NCBI RefSeq assembly: GCF_013393945.1
Contig: NZ_CP040297.1
Span: 4,372,001-4,436,000 of the forward strand
Reading direction: 5' to 3'
DNA: 64,000 bases
Source: Nostoc sp. TCL26-01
Lineage (GTDB): Bacteria; Cyanobacteriota; Cyanobacteriia; Cyanobacteriales; Nostocaceae
Shown: in pieces, positions 26,032 to 34,045 of the stretch
Layout of the letters: each line of letters begins with the position of its first letter
Numbering within the stretch: the first letter of the stretch is position 1
Notes under the pieces: generated by a model
What the model was told of the DNA's origin: nothing
Databases searched by the model: none
The model's input: only the letters and a program-made list of their open reading frames with translations
Position numbers and translations under genes: made by a program

Positions 26032-26076
26032 AGGGTTATAAGCTATCTTCCCGTTTAGTTGAGAGCTTATAACCCT
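26032..26076. other. Perfect 13-bp inverted repeat between integrase and tRNA-Phe
   Basis: AGGGTTATAAGCT (26032-26044) and AGCTTATAACCCT (26064-26076) are exact inverted copies with a 19-bp spacer. It lies 33 bp downstream of the 3' end of tRNA-Phe. It could be a recombinase core or accessory site, or a processing hairpin. No T-run follows in the direction of the tRNA, so a simple terminator is less likely. Confidence 0.5.
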
Positions 26077-26109
26077 TGTTTTATCTATATATTTCTTAGT
26101 TTGAGGAGA

Positions 26110-26182
<73 letters not shown>

Positions 26183-26257
26183 TTGGGTTTTTTCTTTGCC
26201 ACGATTACTTAATGTAGCAAACATAAAATAATTTGGCAAGAGTTTAAACAAAAAAAA

Positions 26258-27148
26258 TTATCCAGCCTTCAACCGCAACTTTACCCAAGTAAACACCGTG
26301 GCAAACAGAAGAAACTGGACAAGGACAATACTAGGGCCAGAAGCAAGGTTAAAAGTACCGGAAACAATCATGCCAACAATGCTACTAGTAGCACCAACAA
26401 TCATCGACATAGAGAGAAAGTTACTAAAATGGTGGGTGATTAATTTGGCAGTGGAAGCTGGAATCACTAAAAAAGCATTGACAAGTAATACACCAACGGC
26501 TTTAATAGCTACAGCTACGGCTAATGAAAGCAAGATGACAAAACCATAACGGTACAATTGCACCGGGATGCCTTGAACTTTGGCTACATCTAGGTTAAGA
26601 GTCAATAAAATTTGTTGCGGCAAAGTTGATAGTAAGAATATACTACTACTCACAAGCACCAACAAAGTCAAAATCAAATCTGTGTTGTCAATAGCCAGAA
26701 TATCACCAAACAAAACTGCCATTAGGTTGCCCCGATAGCCTTGAATTAGGCTAGTGAGCATGACACCGATCGCTAACGCACCAGAGAGAACTATACTAAG
26801 TACACTATCACTAGCCAAATCGGTCTTGTCAATCAGGTAAAGCACAACTACACCAAAAACTAAAGTAAAAGGCAACAGCATGGAAGTAGGATTGACCTGT
26901 AGCAATACACCCAACGCTACACCCACTAATGCTGCATGACCAACAGCATGACTAAAAAACGATAATTGGCGCAGTGTCACAAAACTGCCGAGTAAACCCC
27001 CCAATATTCCCATCAAAATAGCACCAGCGATCGCTCGTTGCATAAAGGGGAATTGCAGTAAACTCACTAAATCATGGCTACCAGCCACAGCTAACCAATT
27101 GAGAAGGCTAGAAATAGGCAGCAGAGAATCAAAAATTGTCATAGTCAT
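26258..27148 (-). CDS. znuB: Zinc ABC transporter permease ZnuB
   Basis: The inner-membrane permease has about eight hydrophobic helices over 296 residues and belongs to the ABC-3 (ZnuB/MntB) family. Diagnostic stretches are GILGGLLGSFVTLRQLSFFS and HAALVGVALG near the N-terminus, and AIKAVGVLLVNAFLVIPAST in the middle. It forms the channel for zinc brought by ZnuA and powered by ZnuC. I place the start at ATG 27148 rather than the TTG at 27175, since the latter adds only a polar tail; no clear ribosome site supports either. It is separated from znuC by the oppositely oriented smtB-like gene, so it needs its own promoter in 27150-27332. Confidence 0.87.
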   Translation of the reverse strand: MTMTIFDSLLPISSLLNWLAVAGSHDLVSLLQFPFMQRAIAGAILMGILGGLLGSFVTLRQLSFFSHAVGHAALVGVALGVLLQVNPTSMLLPFTLVFGVVVLYLIDKTDLASDSVLSIVLSGALAIGVMLTSLIQGYRGNLMAVLFGDILAIDNTDLILTLLVLVSSSIFLLSTLPQQILLTLNLDVAKVQGIPVQLYRYGFVILLSLAVAVAIKAVGVLLVNAFLVIPASTAKLITHHFSNFLSMSMIVGATSSIVGMIVSGTFNLASGPSIVLVQFLLFATVFTWVKLRLKAG

Positions 27149-27242
27149 AAAATTAATTTTTTGGTGATTTCTCAATTTTTTAGTGGTTTACCTAATACAG
27201 TCCTAGAAATATATCTTAATTATTATTTTTTTATAAAATTTC

Positions 27243-27310
27243 ATTCAGGTATATAATTATTACCATGTCTGGGATTAAAAATTTTTTTAGATATCAATTT
27301 TCACCTGAAT
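27243..27310. promoter_or_regulatory. Candidate operator between znuB and the SmtB-like gene
   Basis: ATTCAGGT (27243-27250) and ACCTGAAT (27303-27310) form an exact inverted pair 52 bp apart. Between them an imperfect palindrome GGTATATAATTATTACC lies at 27248-27264. Either could be the target of the SmtB-like repressor or of Zur in this divergent promoter region. Confidence 0.3.
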
Positions 27311-27332
27311 TACTTTTAAGTTAAATAATTTA

Positions 27333-27713
27333 ATGTCCTTAATTAACATGATTCCATCTAATGCCGCTTGCGCTGCAGAAAATATCCAACCCCAAATTAT
27401 TAAGCCATTAGCTAATGAGGTTCTCAGTACAGAAAAAGCTCAACGTATGGCAGATTTTTTTAGCTTTTTAGGAGATGCTAATCGTCTGCGAATTCTCTCT
27501 TTTTTAGCTACTAAAGAACTATGTGTCAGTGATATGGCTACATTACTCAATATGAGTGAATCTGCTGTTTCTCATCAATTGAGAAACCTGCGCGCAATGC
27601 GTTTAGTAACTTATCGCAAGCAGGGGCGAAATGTATTTTACCGTCTCCACGACAATCATATTTTTCATCTCTATCAGGCTGTTGCTGAACATTTAGATGA
27701 AAAAGACGAATGA
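27333..27713 (+). CDS. ArsR/SmtB-family zinc-sensing repressor
   Basis: This 126-residue winged-helix regulator contains FLGDANRLRILSFLATKELC and the recognition helix MSESAVSHQLRNLRAM. Metal ligands of the SmtB alpha5 site are all in place: Asp107, His109, His120 and Glu123 (D-x-H-x10-H-x2-E). Ligands of the alpha3N site are also visible: Cys13 in the N-terminal arm, Cys64 and Asp67 in ELCVSD. Such proteins leave DNA when zinc binds. Here it sits between znuB and znuC on the opposite strand, so it is likely tied to zinc balance, either self-regulating or acting on znuB. The ATG at 27333 has no strong Shine-Dalgarno; a second ATG at 27348 is possible. Confidence 0.87.
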   Translation: MSLINMIPSNAACAAENIQPQIIKPLANEVLSTEKAQRMADFFSFLGDANRLRILSFLATKELCVSDMATLLNMSESAVSHQLRNLRAMRLVTYRKQGRNVFYRLHDNHIFHLYQAVAEHLDEKDE

Positions 27714-27880
27714 GACTAATTAAAGAAGAATTCAGAATTCAGGAGTCAGAATCGATTAGTAGGGGATTCAATCCGCCACTAATTGTAGCTGGGTGAACCA
27801 CTAAATCTTCTTTACGAGACGCTGTGCGGATGATTTAGTGGGAGAAAATCAAAGCAAAAGTATTTTGATTTCTGAATTGT

Positions 27881-28651
27881 TTAGTGGTGATGTTGATAGC
27901 GACTAAATCCAGGGCCGTAAGTTGCTAACAGGTTTTGGGGTGAGAGTGCTATATCTGGTTGACCAGTGCAAACCACAGTTTGATTTAGACAAAGAATGCG
28001 ATCGCAATGACGGCTGACCATATCAATATCATGAGAAACTTGTAAAACCGTCCAACCTTCCTGCTGCTTTAATTCGTTTAACATTACATAAAAATCTGCT
28101 GCACCTTGCATATCCACCCCAGCAAAGGCTTCATCTAGAACTAGTAATTTTCGTGGGATAACTAAACAGTAAGCCAGCAAAACTCGCTTTAATTGACCAC
28201 CACTGAGAGTTCCAATTGCCTGATTTCGTAGATGATAAGTATCAGTTCGCCTTAAAGCTGTAGTTACTGCTGTATTTTTTTCATGATTTTGATTTGTCAT
28301 CATAGAAAAAAATGAGTATTTATTTTGTGGTTTAGCTACCCATCCTAATCCTACCAACTCATTAACAGAAATGGGGAAGCTGCGGTCAAAGATAAAATTT
28401 TGAGGCATATAGCCTAACGAATGGCGTAAATTTCCCAATCTATTAAGGGGACGACCTAATATTTCAATCTTACCCATACTGCGCGGAATCAAATCTAAAA
28501 TAGCTTTGATTAAAGTACTTTTACCAGCACCATTGGGCCCCACTATTGCTGTGTCAGTTCCTGGTGATAACTCAAAAGAAACATCCCGCACAGCTAAATA
28601 ATTACCTTGATATACAGTTAATCCTTCAACTTTTAAAATAGGCAAGGTCAT
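27881..28651 (-). CDS. znuC: Zinc ABC transporter ATPase ZnuC
   Basis: The 256-residue ATPase has Walker A GPNGAGKST near residue 38, the signature TLSGGQLKRV near 148, Walker B KLLVLDEAF and the switch His in VSHDID. It energises zinc import with ZnuB and ZnuA. It starts 50 bp after znuA on the same strand, so the two form an operon; znuB lies beyond the inverted smtB-like gene. The insert PQNKYSFFSMMTNQNHEKNT before the signature is longer than in many relatives. Confidence 0.9.
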   Translation of the reverse strand: MTLPILKVEGLTVYQGNYLAVRDVSFELSPGTDTAIVGPNGAGKSTLIKAILDLIPRSMGKIEILGRPLNRLGNLRHSLGYMPQNFIFDRSFPISVNELVGLGWVAKPQNKYSFFSMMTNQNHEKNTAVTTALRRTDTYHLRNQAIGTLSGGQLKRVLLAYCLVIPRKLLVLDEAFAGVDMQGAADFYVMLNELKQQEGWTVLQVSHDIDMVSRHCDRILCLNQTVVCTGQPDIALSPQNLLATYGPGFSRYQHHH

Positions 28652-28701
28652 GATTTCTAAATGATAAATAATTTTACAGTCAGAGGAAGGATTTTCGCTA
28701 G

Positions 28702-29718
28702 CTATTTACAACTAGATTCTAGAGTTTGTAAATTAGCTTTCATTGCTTGGAAATAATGTTGTGGGTCTTTTGTGCCATTTTCTAAAGAATCTAATGTTTG
28801 CAAACTTAACTTTAAATCTTGGGATAGACTCTTAAGTAACTTGTTATCTACTCCTGGTTCACTAAATAAGGCTTTGACTTTATATTTTCTGACAGCATTA
28901 ACTGCTTTTTGGACATCGGTTGGGGAGAGTTGATCTTCAGGAATTTGGACTACTGCTAATTGTTTTAGTTTGTAGCGTTGTGCTAAATACGGATAGGCAT
29001 CATGAAAGGTAATAAAGGTGCAATTAGGCACTTTTTGTAAAGTCTGCTGAAATTCACTATGCAAACTATCTAATTCTTGAATATAACCAGCCGCATTGGC
29101 TTCATAGATAGTTTTATGCTGAGGATCAGCCGCAATTAACCCATCTCGAATATTTGTCACTTGCTGTTTTGCTAAAACTGGATCTAACCAAACATGGGGA
29201 TTACCTTCAGCATGGTCATGATCATGGTCTTCTGCTGGTGTTGTATTCTCAACTGGAGAAATTTCATTTACAGGTTTAATCCCAGTACTAGCATCGATTT
29301 CTTTTAATTGGGGATTTTGCGCATTTTTGACCGTATCTTTGAGAAACGCTTCTAATCCCAAACCATTCTTGACTAAAACATTAGCTGTGGCGATCGCTTT
29401 GACATTCTCTGGTGTCGCTTGGTACTCATGCACCTCCGTACCTGGGGGGATGAGGATTTCCACATCTGCGGTATTTCCAGCAACGGCTTTAGTAAATAAA
29501 TACATTGGTAAAAATGTCGTCACCACTTTTATCTTTTGTTTCTCTGGCGACGGTGTAGATGCAGCCTCCCGTACTTGTGGTGACTGTGGAGTTGTTGCTT
29601 CCTGAGTCGTATTTGACTGGTTGCAGCCAACTGTAGCGAACAACATTAATAAAGCTACTAACGACAGGATGCCATGTTTCGGTTTAGCTGTTGCCTGTCT
29701 CATCCAATTCCAGATCAC
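28702..29718 (-). CDS. znuA: Zinc-binding periplasmic lipoprotein ZnuA
   Basis: The solute-binding protein of the cluster A-I (ZnuA/TroA) family. I choose the GTG start at 29718 because GGGAGG lies just upstream; a TTG further upstream at 29781 would overlap a palindromic operator. The N-terminus has a lipoprotein signal with lipobox ATVGC. The domain shows GTEVHEYQATPENVKAI with the first His ligand, the zinc-capturing loop DHDHDHAEGNPHVWLDP, and ITFHDAYPYLA with a later His. It captures zinc in the periplasm and hands it to ZnuB. A Zur box lies about 87 bp upstream. Confidence 0.9.
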   Translation of the reverse strand: MIWNWMRQATAKPKHGILSLVALLMLFATVGCNQSNTTQEATTPQSPQVREAASTPSPEKQKIKVVTTFLPMYLFTKAVAGNTADVEILIPPGTEVHEYQATPENVKAIATANVLVKNGLGLEAFLKDTVKNAQNPQLKEIDASTGIKPVNEISPVENTTPAEDHDHDHAEGNPHVWLDPVLAKQQVTNIRDGLIAADPQHKTIYEANAAGYIQELDSLHSEFQQTLQKVPNCTFITFHDAYPYLAQRYKLKQLAVVQIPEDQLSPTDVQKAVNAVRKYKVKALFSEPGVDNKLLKSLSQDLKLSLQTLDSLENGTKDPQHYFQAMKANLQTLESSCK

Positions 29719-29778
29719 GATTTTCCTCCCTGAAAGGATTCTGACACTGCTGTAGTCAGAGTTAAAATATGATTTTGA

Positions 29779-29793
29779 CAATGATACTCATTG
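29779..29793. promoter_or_regulatory. Perfect 15-bp palindrome upstream of znuA
   Basis: CAATGATACTCATTG is an exact inverted repeat with a 3-bp centre. It sits 12 bp from the Zur-like box and could be a second, weaker Zur or Fur half-site in the znuA/porin promoter region. Confidence 0.4.
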
Positions 29794-29804
29794 TACACCG
29801 TATA

Positions 29805-29819
29805 TTATAATAATTATCA
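29805..29819. promoter_or_regulatory. Zur box between znuA and the porin gene
   Basis: TTATAATAATTATCA matches the cyanobacterial Zur consensus TGATAATNATTATCA at 14 of 15 positions (T for G at position 2). It lies between the divergent znuA and porin genes and can serve both. Zur with zinc would block transcription here. The consensus is from memory of published Anabaena work. Confidence 0.65.
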
Positions 29820-30061
29820 TTCTCATTTACACAAGATAACTTGACTATGTAGTGGCCATTACCATAAGTTTTGGGGATAATTTGACATTTGGTATCTTCA
29901 CAAGAACTTAATAATTGATAAATTCTTGACTTTTGTTGTTACCAAATCTGCTCAGTACTGTTAATATTCTGAGAACACTTATTAAGAAGATGTGGTCTCA
30001 CCAAAGCTTGATCAAGAAGTTATCAAGCCCAGATGAGTGTGAGTTACGTGTGAGGAAAAAA

Positions 30062-31657
30062 ATGCAAAAATTAGGGAAATACTTGCTGATTAGTCCGCTA
30101 TTTTGCAGCTTTATGCTGTTATTTGGACATAGTGCATTTGCAGAAGAGACGACTGCTTCAACAGAAACAAACGCACCATCAAGCATAGTTAGCCAAGACA
30201 ATCAAGCTGAAAATAATACTCAACAAGAGGTAATGTCACAAGTTACCTCTGTGTCTCAATTATCAGACGTTCAACCTACAGATTGGGCATTCCAAGCATT
30301 GCAATCATTGGTAGAGCGTTACGGTTGTATTGCCGGGTATCCCAATCAGACATATCGTGGTAATCGGGCAATGACTCGATATGAGTTTGCCGCCGGTTTG
30401 AATGCTTGTCTAGAGAGAATCAACGAACTAATTGCTACTGCTACGGCTGATTTAGTTAAAAAAGAAGACTTAGCCACACTGCAAAAGTTGCAAGAACAAT
30501 TTGCAGCCGAACTAGCGACACTCAGAGGTCGAGTTGATGCTGTAGAAGCACGTGCTACTGAATTGGAAGCCAATCAATTTTCCACCACAACTAAATTGCA
30601 AGGACAAGTTGTGGCTGTTGTGAGTGATGTTTTATCAGGCGATCGCGTCAACGGTGAAGAGATCACAGACCAGAATACCACCTTGGGAGTACGGGCGCGG
30701 GTGGAATTTGTCACCAGCTTTACTGGCAAAGATACATTATTCACCAGAATTCAAACCAACAATATCACCACCCCTGATCTAAAAACCCCAGAAGGAAACC
30801 AATTTTTTGCCAATGCTAGCCCCAGCAACGATGCCTTTATTGATGCACTGTGGTACAGATTTCCCTTGGGTGACAAAACCCAAGTAATTGCCATTGCTAA
30901 TGCTGGTGCAGCAGATGACCTCACCAGCACAGTGAACATCTTTGATGGTGATGGGGGTTTTGGTGCTTTGTCTACCTTTGGTACACGCAACCCTATTTAT
31001 GGTCAAATAGGTGGTACAGGTTTGGGAGTCACCCACCAATTTAGTGATAAACTGGCGCTTTCTTTAGGTTATTTGAGTGGTACAGCCAATAACCCAACAA
31101 ATAAAAATGGTTTATTTGATGGAGCTTACGGTGCATTAGCTCAGTTGACAGTTAAACCTAGCGATCGCATCACCTTCGGTTTAACATACCTCAATTCTTA
31201 CAGACAGCCACTACTTACAGGTAGTAATGCGGCTACAGATTTCGGGGGAGAAGCTTTTTCTAGCAACTCCTATGGTATCCAAGCATCAATTGGCCTCAGT
31301 GACAAATTTGTCTTGGGTGGTTGGGCTGGTTATACCAATAGTCGCATCCTTACAGGAGCCGACCGTGGAGATGTGGACATTTGGAATTATGCTGTAACCC
31401 TCGGCTTCCCTGACCTTGGCAAGAAAGGTAACTTAGCGGGAATCATTGCGGGTATGGAACCCAAGGTGACAAGTTCGAGTACTGGTGTAGTAGCCGAAGA
31501 TCAAGATACTTCCTACCACATTGAAGCCTTCTATCAATACAAACTGAGCGACAATATCACCATCACACCAGGAATTATTTGGTTAACAGCGCCAGACCAC
31601 AATGACAATAATGATAGCGTTTTCATTGGTGCGCTAAGAACGACATTTAGTTTCTAG
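30062..31657 (+). CDS. Outer-membrane porin with SLH domain, OprB family, probably zinc related
   Basis: From ATG 30062 (GAGG 8 bp upstream) the protein has 531 residues and a signal peptide ending GHSAFAEE. In-frame ATG 29990 and TTG 29933 would add a polar tail before the signal and seem less likely. Next comes one SLH domain (SDVQPTDWAFQALQSLVERY, then MTRYEFAAGLNACLERI) that holds the porin to peptidoglycan-linked polymer. A coiled coil follows (LATLQKLQEQFAAELATLRG), then a beta-barrel region ending in an aromatic FSF. The gene is divergent from znuA and shares the Zur box, so it may let zinc across the outer membrane when zinc is scarce. It resembles, as I recall, the porin next to znuA in Anabaena. 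Confidence 0.85.
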   Translation: MQKLGKYLLISPLFCSFMLLFGHSAFAEETTASTETNAPSSIVSQDNQAENNTQQEVMSQVTSVSQLSDVQPTDWAFQALQSLVERYGCIAGYPNQTYRGNRAMTRYEFAAGLNACLERINELIATATADLVKKEDLATLQKLQEQFAAELATLRGRVDAVEARATELEANQFSTTTKLQGQVVAVVSDVLSGDRVNGEEITDQNTTLGVRARVEFVTSFTGKDTLFTRIQTNNITTPDLKTPEGNQFFANASPSNDAFIDALWYRFPLGDKTQVIAIANAGAADDLTSTVNIFDGDGGFGALSTFGTRNPIYGQIGGTGLGVTHQFSDKLALSLGYLSGTANNPTNKNGLFDGAYGALAQLTVKPSDRITFGLTYLNSYRQPLLTGSNAATDFGGEAFSSNSYGIQASIGLSDKFVLGGWAGYTNSRILTGADRGDVDIWNYAVTLGFPDLGKKGNLAGIIAGMEPKVTSSSTGVVAEDQDTSYHIEAFYQYKLSDNITITPGIIWLTAPDHNDNNDSVFIGALRTTFSF

Positions 31658-31672
31658 TTTTTTCATCTCATT

Positions 31673-31709
31673 AAAAAAGACGCAAAGAAAATCTTTGCGT
31701 CTTTTTTTA
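31673..31709 (+). terminator. Rho-independent terminator after the porin gene
   Basis: AAAAAAGACGCAAAGA (31673-31688) pairs fully with TCTTTGCGTCTTTTTT (31692-31707) around an AAA loop. With A and T runs on both sides it could work in both directions. Confidence 0.9.
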
Positions 31710-31863
31710 GAGGGTGTTGGAAAAGTTTCAGTAGGTATAAAAATGTCATTCTGACTGGAGCGGAGCGTCAGTCAGAATCTAGGTTTTGTGGCACATACCG
31801 AGATGTTTCATTCCGCTACGCTGCATTCAACATGACAAAGAAACAGACTTTTTAAACGTCCTC
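31710..31863. mobile_element. 154-bp MITE, copy 1
   Basis: Ends are imperfect inverted repeats: GAGGGTGTTGGAAAAGT on the left and GAGGACGTTTAAAAAGT read inward from the right. The flanks carry a TTA duplication (31707-31709 and 31864-31866). No reading frame is present. A second copy of equal length is at 49689-49842. TNA duplications with GAGGGTGTT-like ends suggest mobilisation by an IS5-type transposase (IS1031 group), not seen in the window. An internal hairpin (31748-31757 with 31769-31778) is discussed in the findings. Confidence 0.8.
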
Positions 31864-31869
31864 TTAGAA

Positions 31870-31901
31870 AAAAATTAAAACCCAGTATTTTCACTGGGTT
31901 T
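31870..31901 (-). terminator. Terminator of the PEP-CTERM gene
   Basis: Read on the minus strand, AAACCCAGT and ACTGGGTTT form a 9-bp stem with a GAAAAT loop, followed by TAATTTTTTT. It lies just beyond the stop of the PEP-CTERM protein gene. Confidence 0.8.
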
Positions 31902-31986
31902 GGTATCTCATGACTTGTATTCAATTGCGAGCGTATCCTTTGTTCGTTGCCTGATAACTATAGTTAAAATGACTGTTTAATGAAAC

Positions 31987-32706
31987 TTAAGCTAGCTTTG
32001 ATTTACGTTTGATCAAAGAACCAAAACTTACAGCACCCACAGCTAGTAAACCCAACATAGAACCAGGTTCAGGAACACTGGTAGCAGCAATTCTATAAGT
32101 ATGGTTGTCGCTTTCAAAAGCACGACCATTTGATCTCAAAACTACCTGATCAAAGGTTACGCCTGGAGCCGCGAGAAAGTTGACAAAAACGTTGTCTGCA
32201 TTGCTAGTCCAGCTACCATTAGCTTGTGCGCCGGGAACATCTACACCACTGAATGTTTGCAGTATGATACCATCACTATAGATATCTACAAAGTTGTATG
32301 TATCTACTGATCCCCAGTACAAACCAAAGTAATCAACAGCGTCAGCAAAGGTGAGAGTTACAGAACCAGTTCCACCAGCAACATCTTCTCCAGCAGGTGA
32401 AATTGTCAGATATTTACTGACATTACCGAATGGAGAAGCATATTCACCACCTACGCTACCTTGAACGATGCCATTAGTTGCAGAGTAGGTGACAAATCCG
32501 TTGGGATCAGTCGCTGTACCTGAATTAAAGTCAACAACTTGAGAGCCAGGAATAAGAGATTGTGAACCTTGTCCAGCAACAGGAGCGCTACCACCTCTAG
32601 TTAAAGTAATTGGGCTAGCGGGAACTAAAGCGCTTGCTGGGTTAGCACCCATCACCACAACTGCGGTTCCAACTAAAGCTAATGAGAGTTTTTGAAGAGT
32701 AAACAT
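31987..32706 (-). CDS. PEP-CTERM exported protein
   Basis: The 239-residue protein has a signal peptide ending NPASA (about residue 26), a beta-rich middle (SVTLTFADAVDYFGLYWGSV and VDIYSDGIILQTF) and a C-terminal PEP-CTERM signal: VPEPGSMLGLLAVGAVSFGS followed by LIKRK. Such proteins are cut and anchored or released by an exosortase at the outer envelope. The middle resembles other cyanobacterial surface proteins with a 'Npun' type beta-sandwich, but no function is known. It has its own terminator and stands alone. The tail MFTLQKLSLALVG gives the start at ATG 32706. Confidence 0.85.
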   Translation of the reverse strand: MFTLQKLSLALVGTAVVVMGANPASALVPASPITLTRGGSAPVAGQGSQSLIPGSQVVDFNSGTATDPNGFVTYSATNGIVQGSVGGEYASPFGNVSKYLTISPAGEDVAGGTGSVTLTFADAVDYFGLYWGSVDTYNFVDIYSDGIILQTFSGVDVPGAQANGSWTSNADNVFVNFLAAPGVTFDQVVLRSNGRAFESDNHTYRIAATSVPEPGSMLGLLAVGAVSFGSLIKRKSKLA

Positions 32707-33170
32707 TGATGTATTTCCTGAATCAATTGCTACTCATAGCCTGACACGCCTGATTAGTTATTGTGTAGAGGAAAACGGTTATTTTTACACAAACATTGTA
32801 TTGAGATTCTAGGATGCTGGATTAACTAAAGAACTCTTGAAATAAGAGTTTTTAGCCTAAATCTTCATCAAAAGAATATGTATATTTACTTAACTATTTT
32901 TTAGTTATGTATTTTGATTAGAGAGCTTGGTAGAGATTTGTGCGTAATATTTACTACTATCAAAGCCTTGGGAGCCAGGTAATTAAATTATCTCTAGTGT
33001 ATTTAACTAGTCAAAATTAGAAGATACCTGGGAATTACTGATTTTTTTTGTATAATCAAATTGGGTAAGCTAACAAATTTTTAGTCAATTAGAGCAATTT
33101 TTCGAGGTAAATACCTCCCAAGCAGTATTGACAAAAAATAATCAATCTGCATATCAAAAGTTTCTCAGGC
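32707..33170. other. AT-rich intergenic region
   Basis: It should hold the PEP-CTERM gene promoter near 32710-32800. Beyond that I see no frame, repeat or strong hairpin. Confidence 0.4.
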
Positions 33171-33275
33171 AAAAAAAAACCAGCCTCCCACAGCTGGTCT
33201 ACCCGATAATTTTTCGCGTTGTCTTTTCAATGGAGTTAAAACCCGTTTGCGCGTTCCCAAGTGCAACGGGCAACT
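33171..33275 (-). ncRNA. Candidate small RNA with own terminator
   Basis: On the minus strand about 100 nt start with a hairpin whose arms are CCCGTTGC and GCAAACGGG (33242-33270), pass through a single-stranded A-rich middle and end with ACCAGC/GCTGGT (33179-33198) followed by nine T. A TACAAT box lies upstream near 33288-33293. No protein gene on this strand lies upstream within 5 kb, so the terminator needs its own short transcript. It is not one I recognise; the Yfr1 motif ACTCCTCACAC is absent. Confidence 0.45.
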
Positions 33276-34045
33276 TTTCTTAACATTATTGTAACAGCCA
33301 ACACAGTTTTTTTAGAAATATTTACCAAAAAAAGATATTACCCAAGGCAATTAACCTCTATCTTCCTGAATATTTTAACAATTCTTTTGGAGAAGCTGGG
33401 CAAGAGACAATTCTGTCTCCCCTCTCCCCATCCCTCATACCCCATTGGTGGCGTAGTGGCGTGGTAACTGCCTCCCCAAGGCAGTAGCTTGACTTGAGTG
33501 AAGTGGTGTTTGAGGTAAGGAAACCCAACACAGCGTAGCTTGCGCTTAGGCATACAAAACTCAGTACACCTTTATTCTTTCTTCCCAGTTCCCAGTCCCT
33601 TACCTCTAAGAGTGATTCAGAAATCAAATCGGATTCCTATATATTGCGTAGTATATAGAAAATAAAATACAGTATTTCAAGATATACGTTAGCTCATTCT
33701 TGATATTGATATGGTTATTAATTATATAGATTTTTCTTGTCAATTATATAGCAACTAGCAAGTTAATAGCTGTATATTTTGTTTTTTGAGGAGCAAAGAA
33801 ACAGAAATATTAAAGATAAATAAAGTTTTATTGTAGATGCTACCAAGATAGCCTAGTATTCTCCTACAAAATTGATTAAAAATAACAAGTAAGTATTTTG
33901 ATGGCAGTAAAATCTTTCTGGGCAATTATCTAAAATATAATTTTTCGGAGGAAAATAATTTAAGTAATTGTTCTGTTGTTGTAGTATTTTGATTACCTTA
34001 CAAATAAAAAACCAGTGGTGAAACGAGTGTTAGAAGTGCTGGAGG
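33276..34045. other. Intergenic region before the LOV hybrid kinase
   Basis: A stretch at 33415-33545 is GC-richer and resembles dispersed cyanobacterial repeats (CCCCTCTCCCCATCCCTCAT, AGCGTAGCTTGCGC). From 33620 to 34040 it is strongly AT-rich and should contain the kinase promoter. No gene is supported here. Confidence 0.4.

Noticed and set aside
26032..26076. Perfect inverted repeat as a terminator of tRNA-Phe
   Set aside because: In the tRNA direction the hairpin is followed by an A-rich and not a T-rich stretch, so it was kept only as an inverted repeat of unknown role.
33261..33627. Frames on both strands after the candidate small RNA
   Set aside because: They consist of repeat-type spacer sequence (SPHPSYPIGGVV type translation) and show no domain or start signal.
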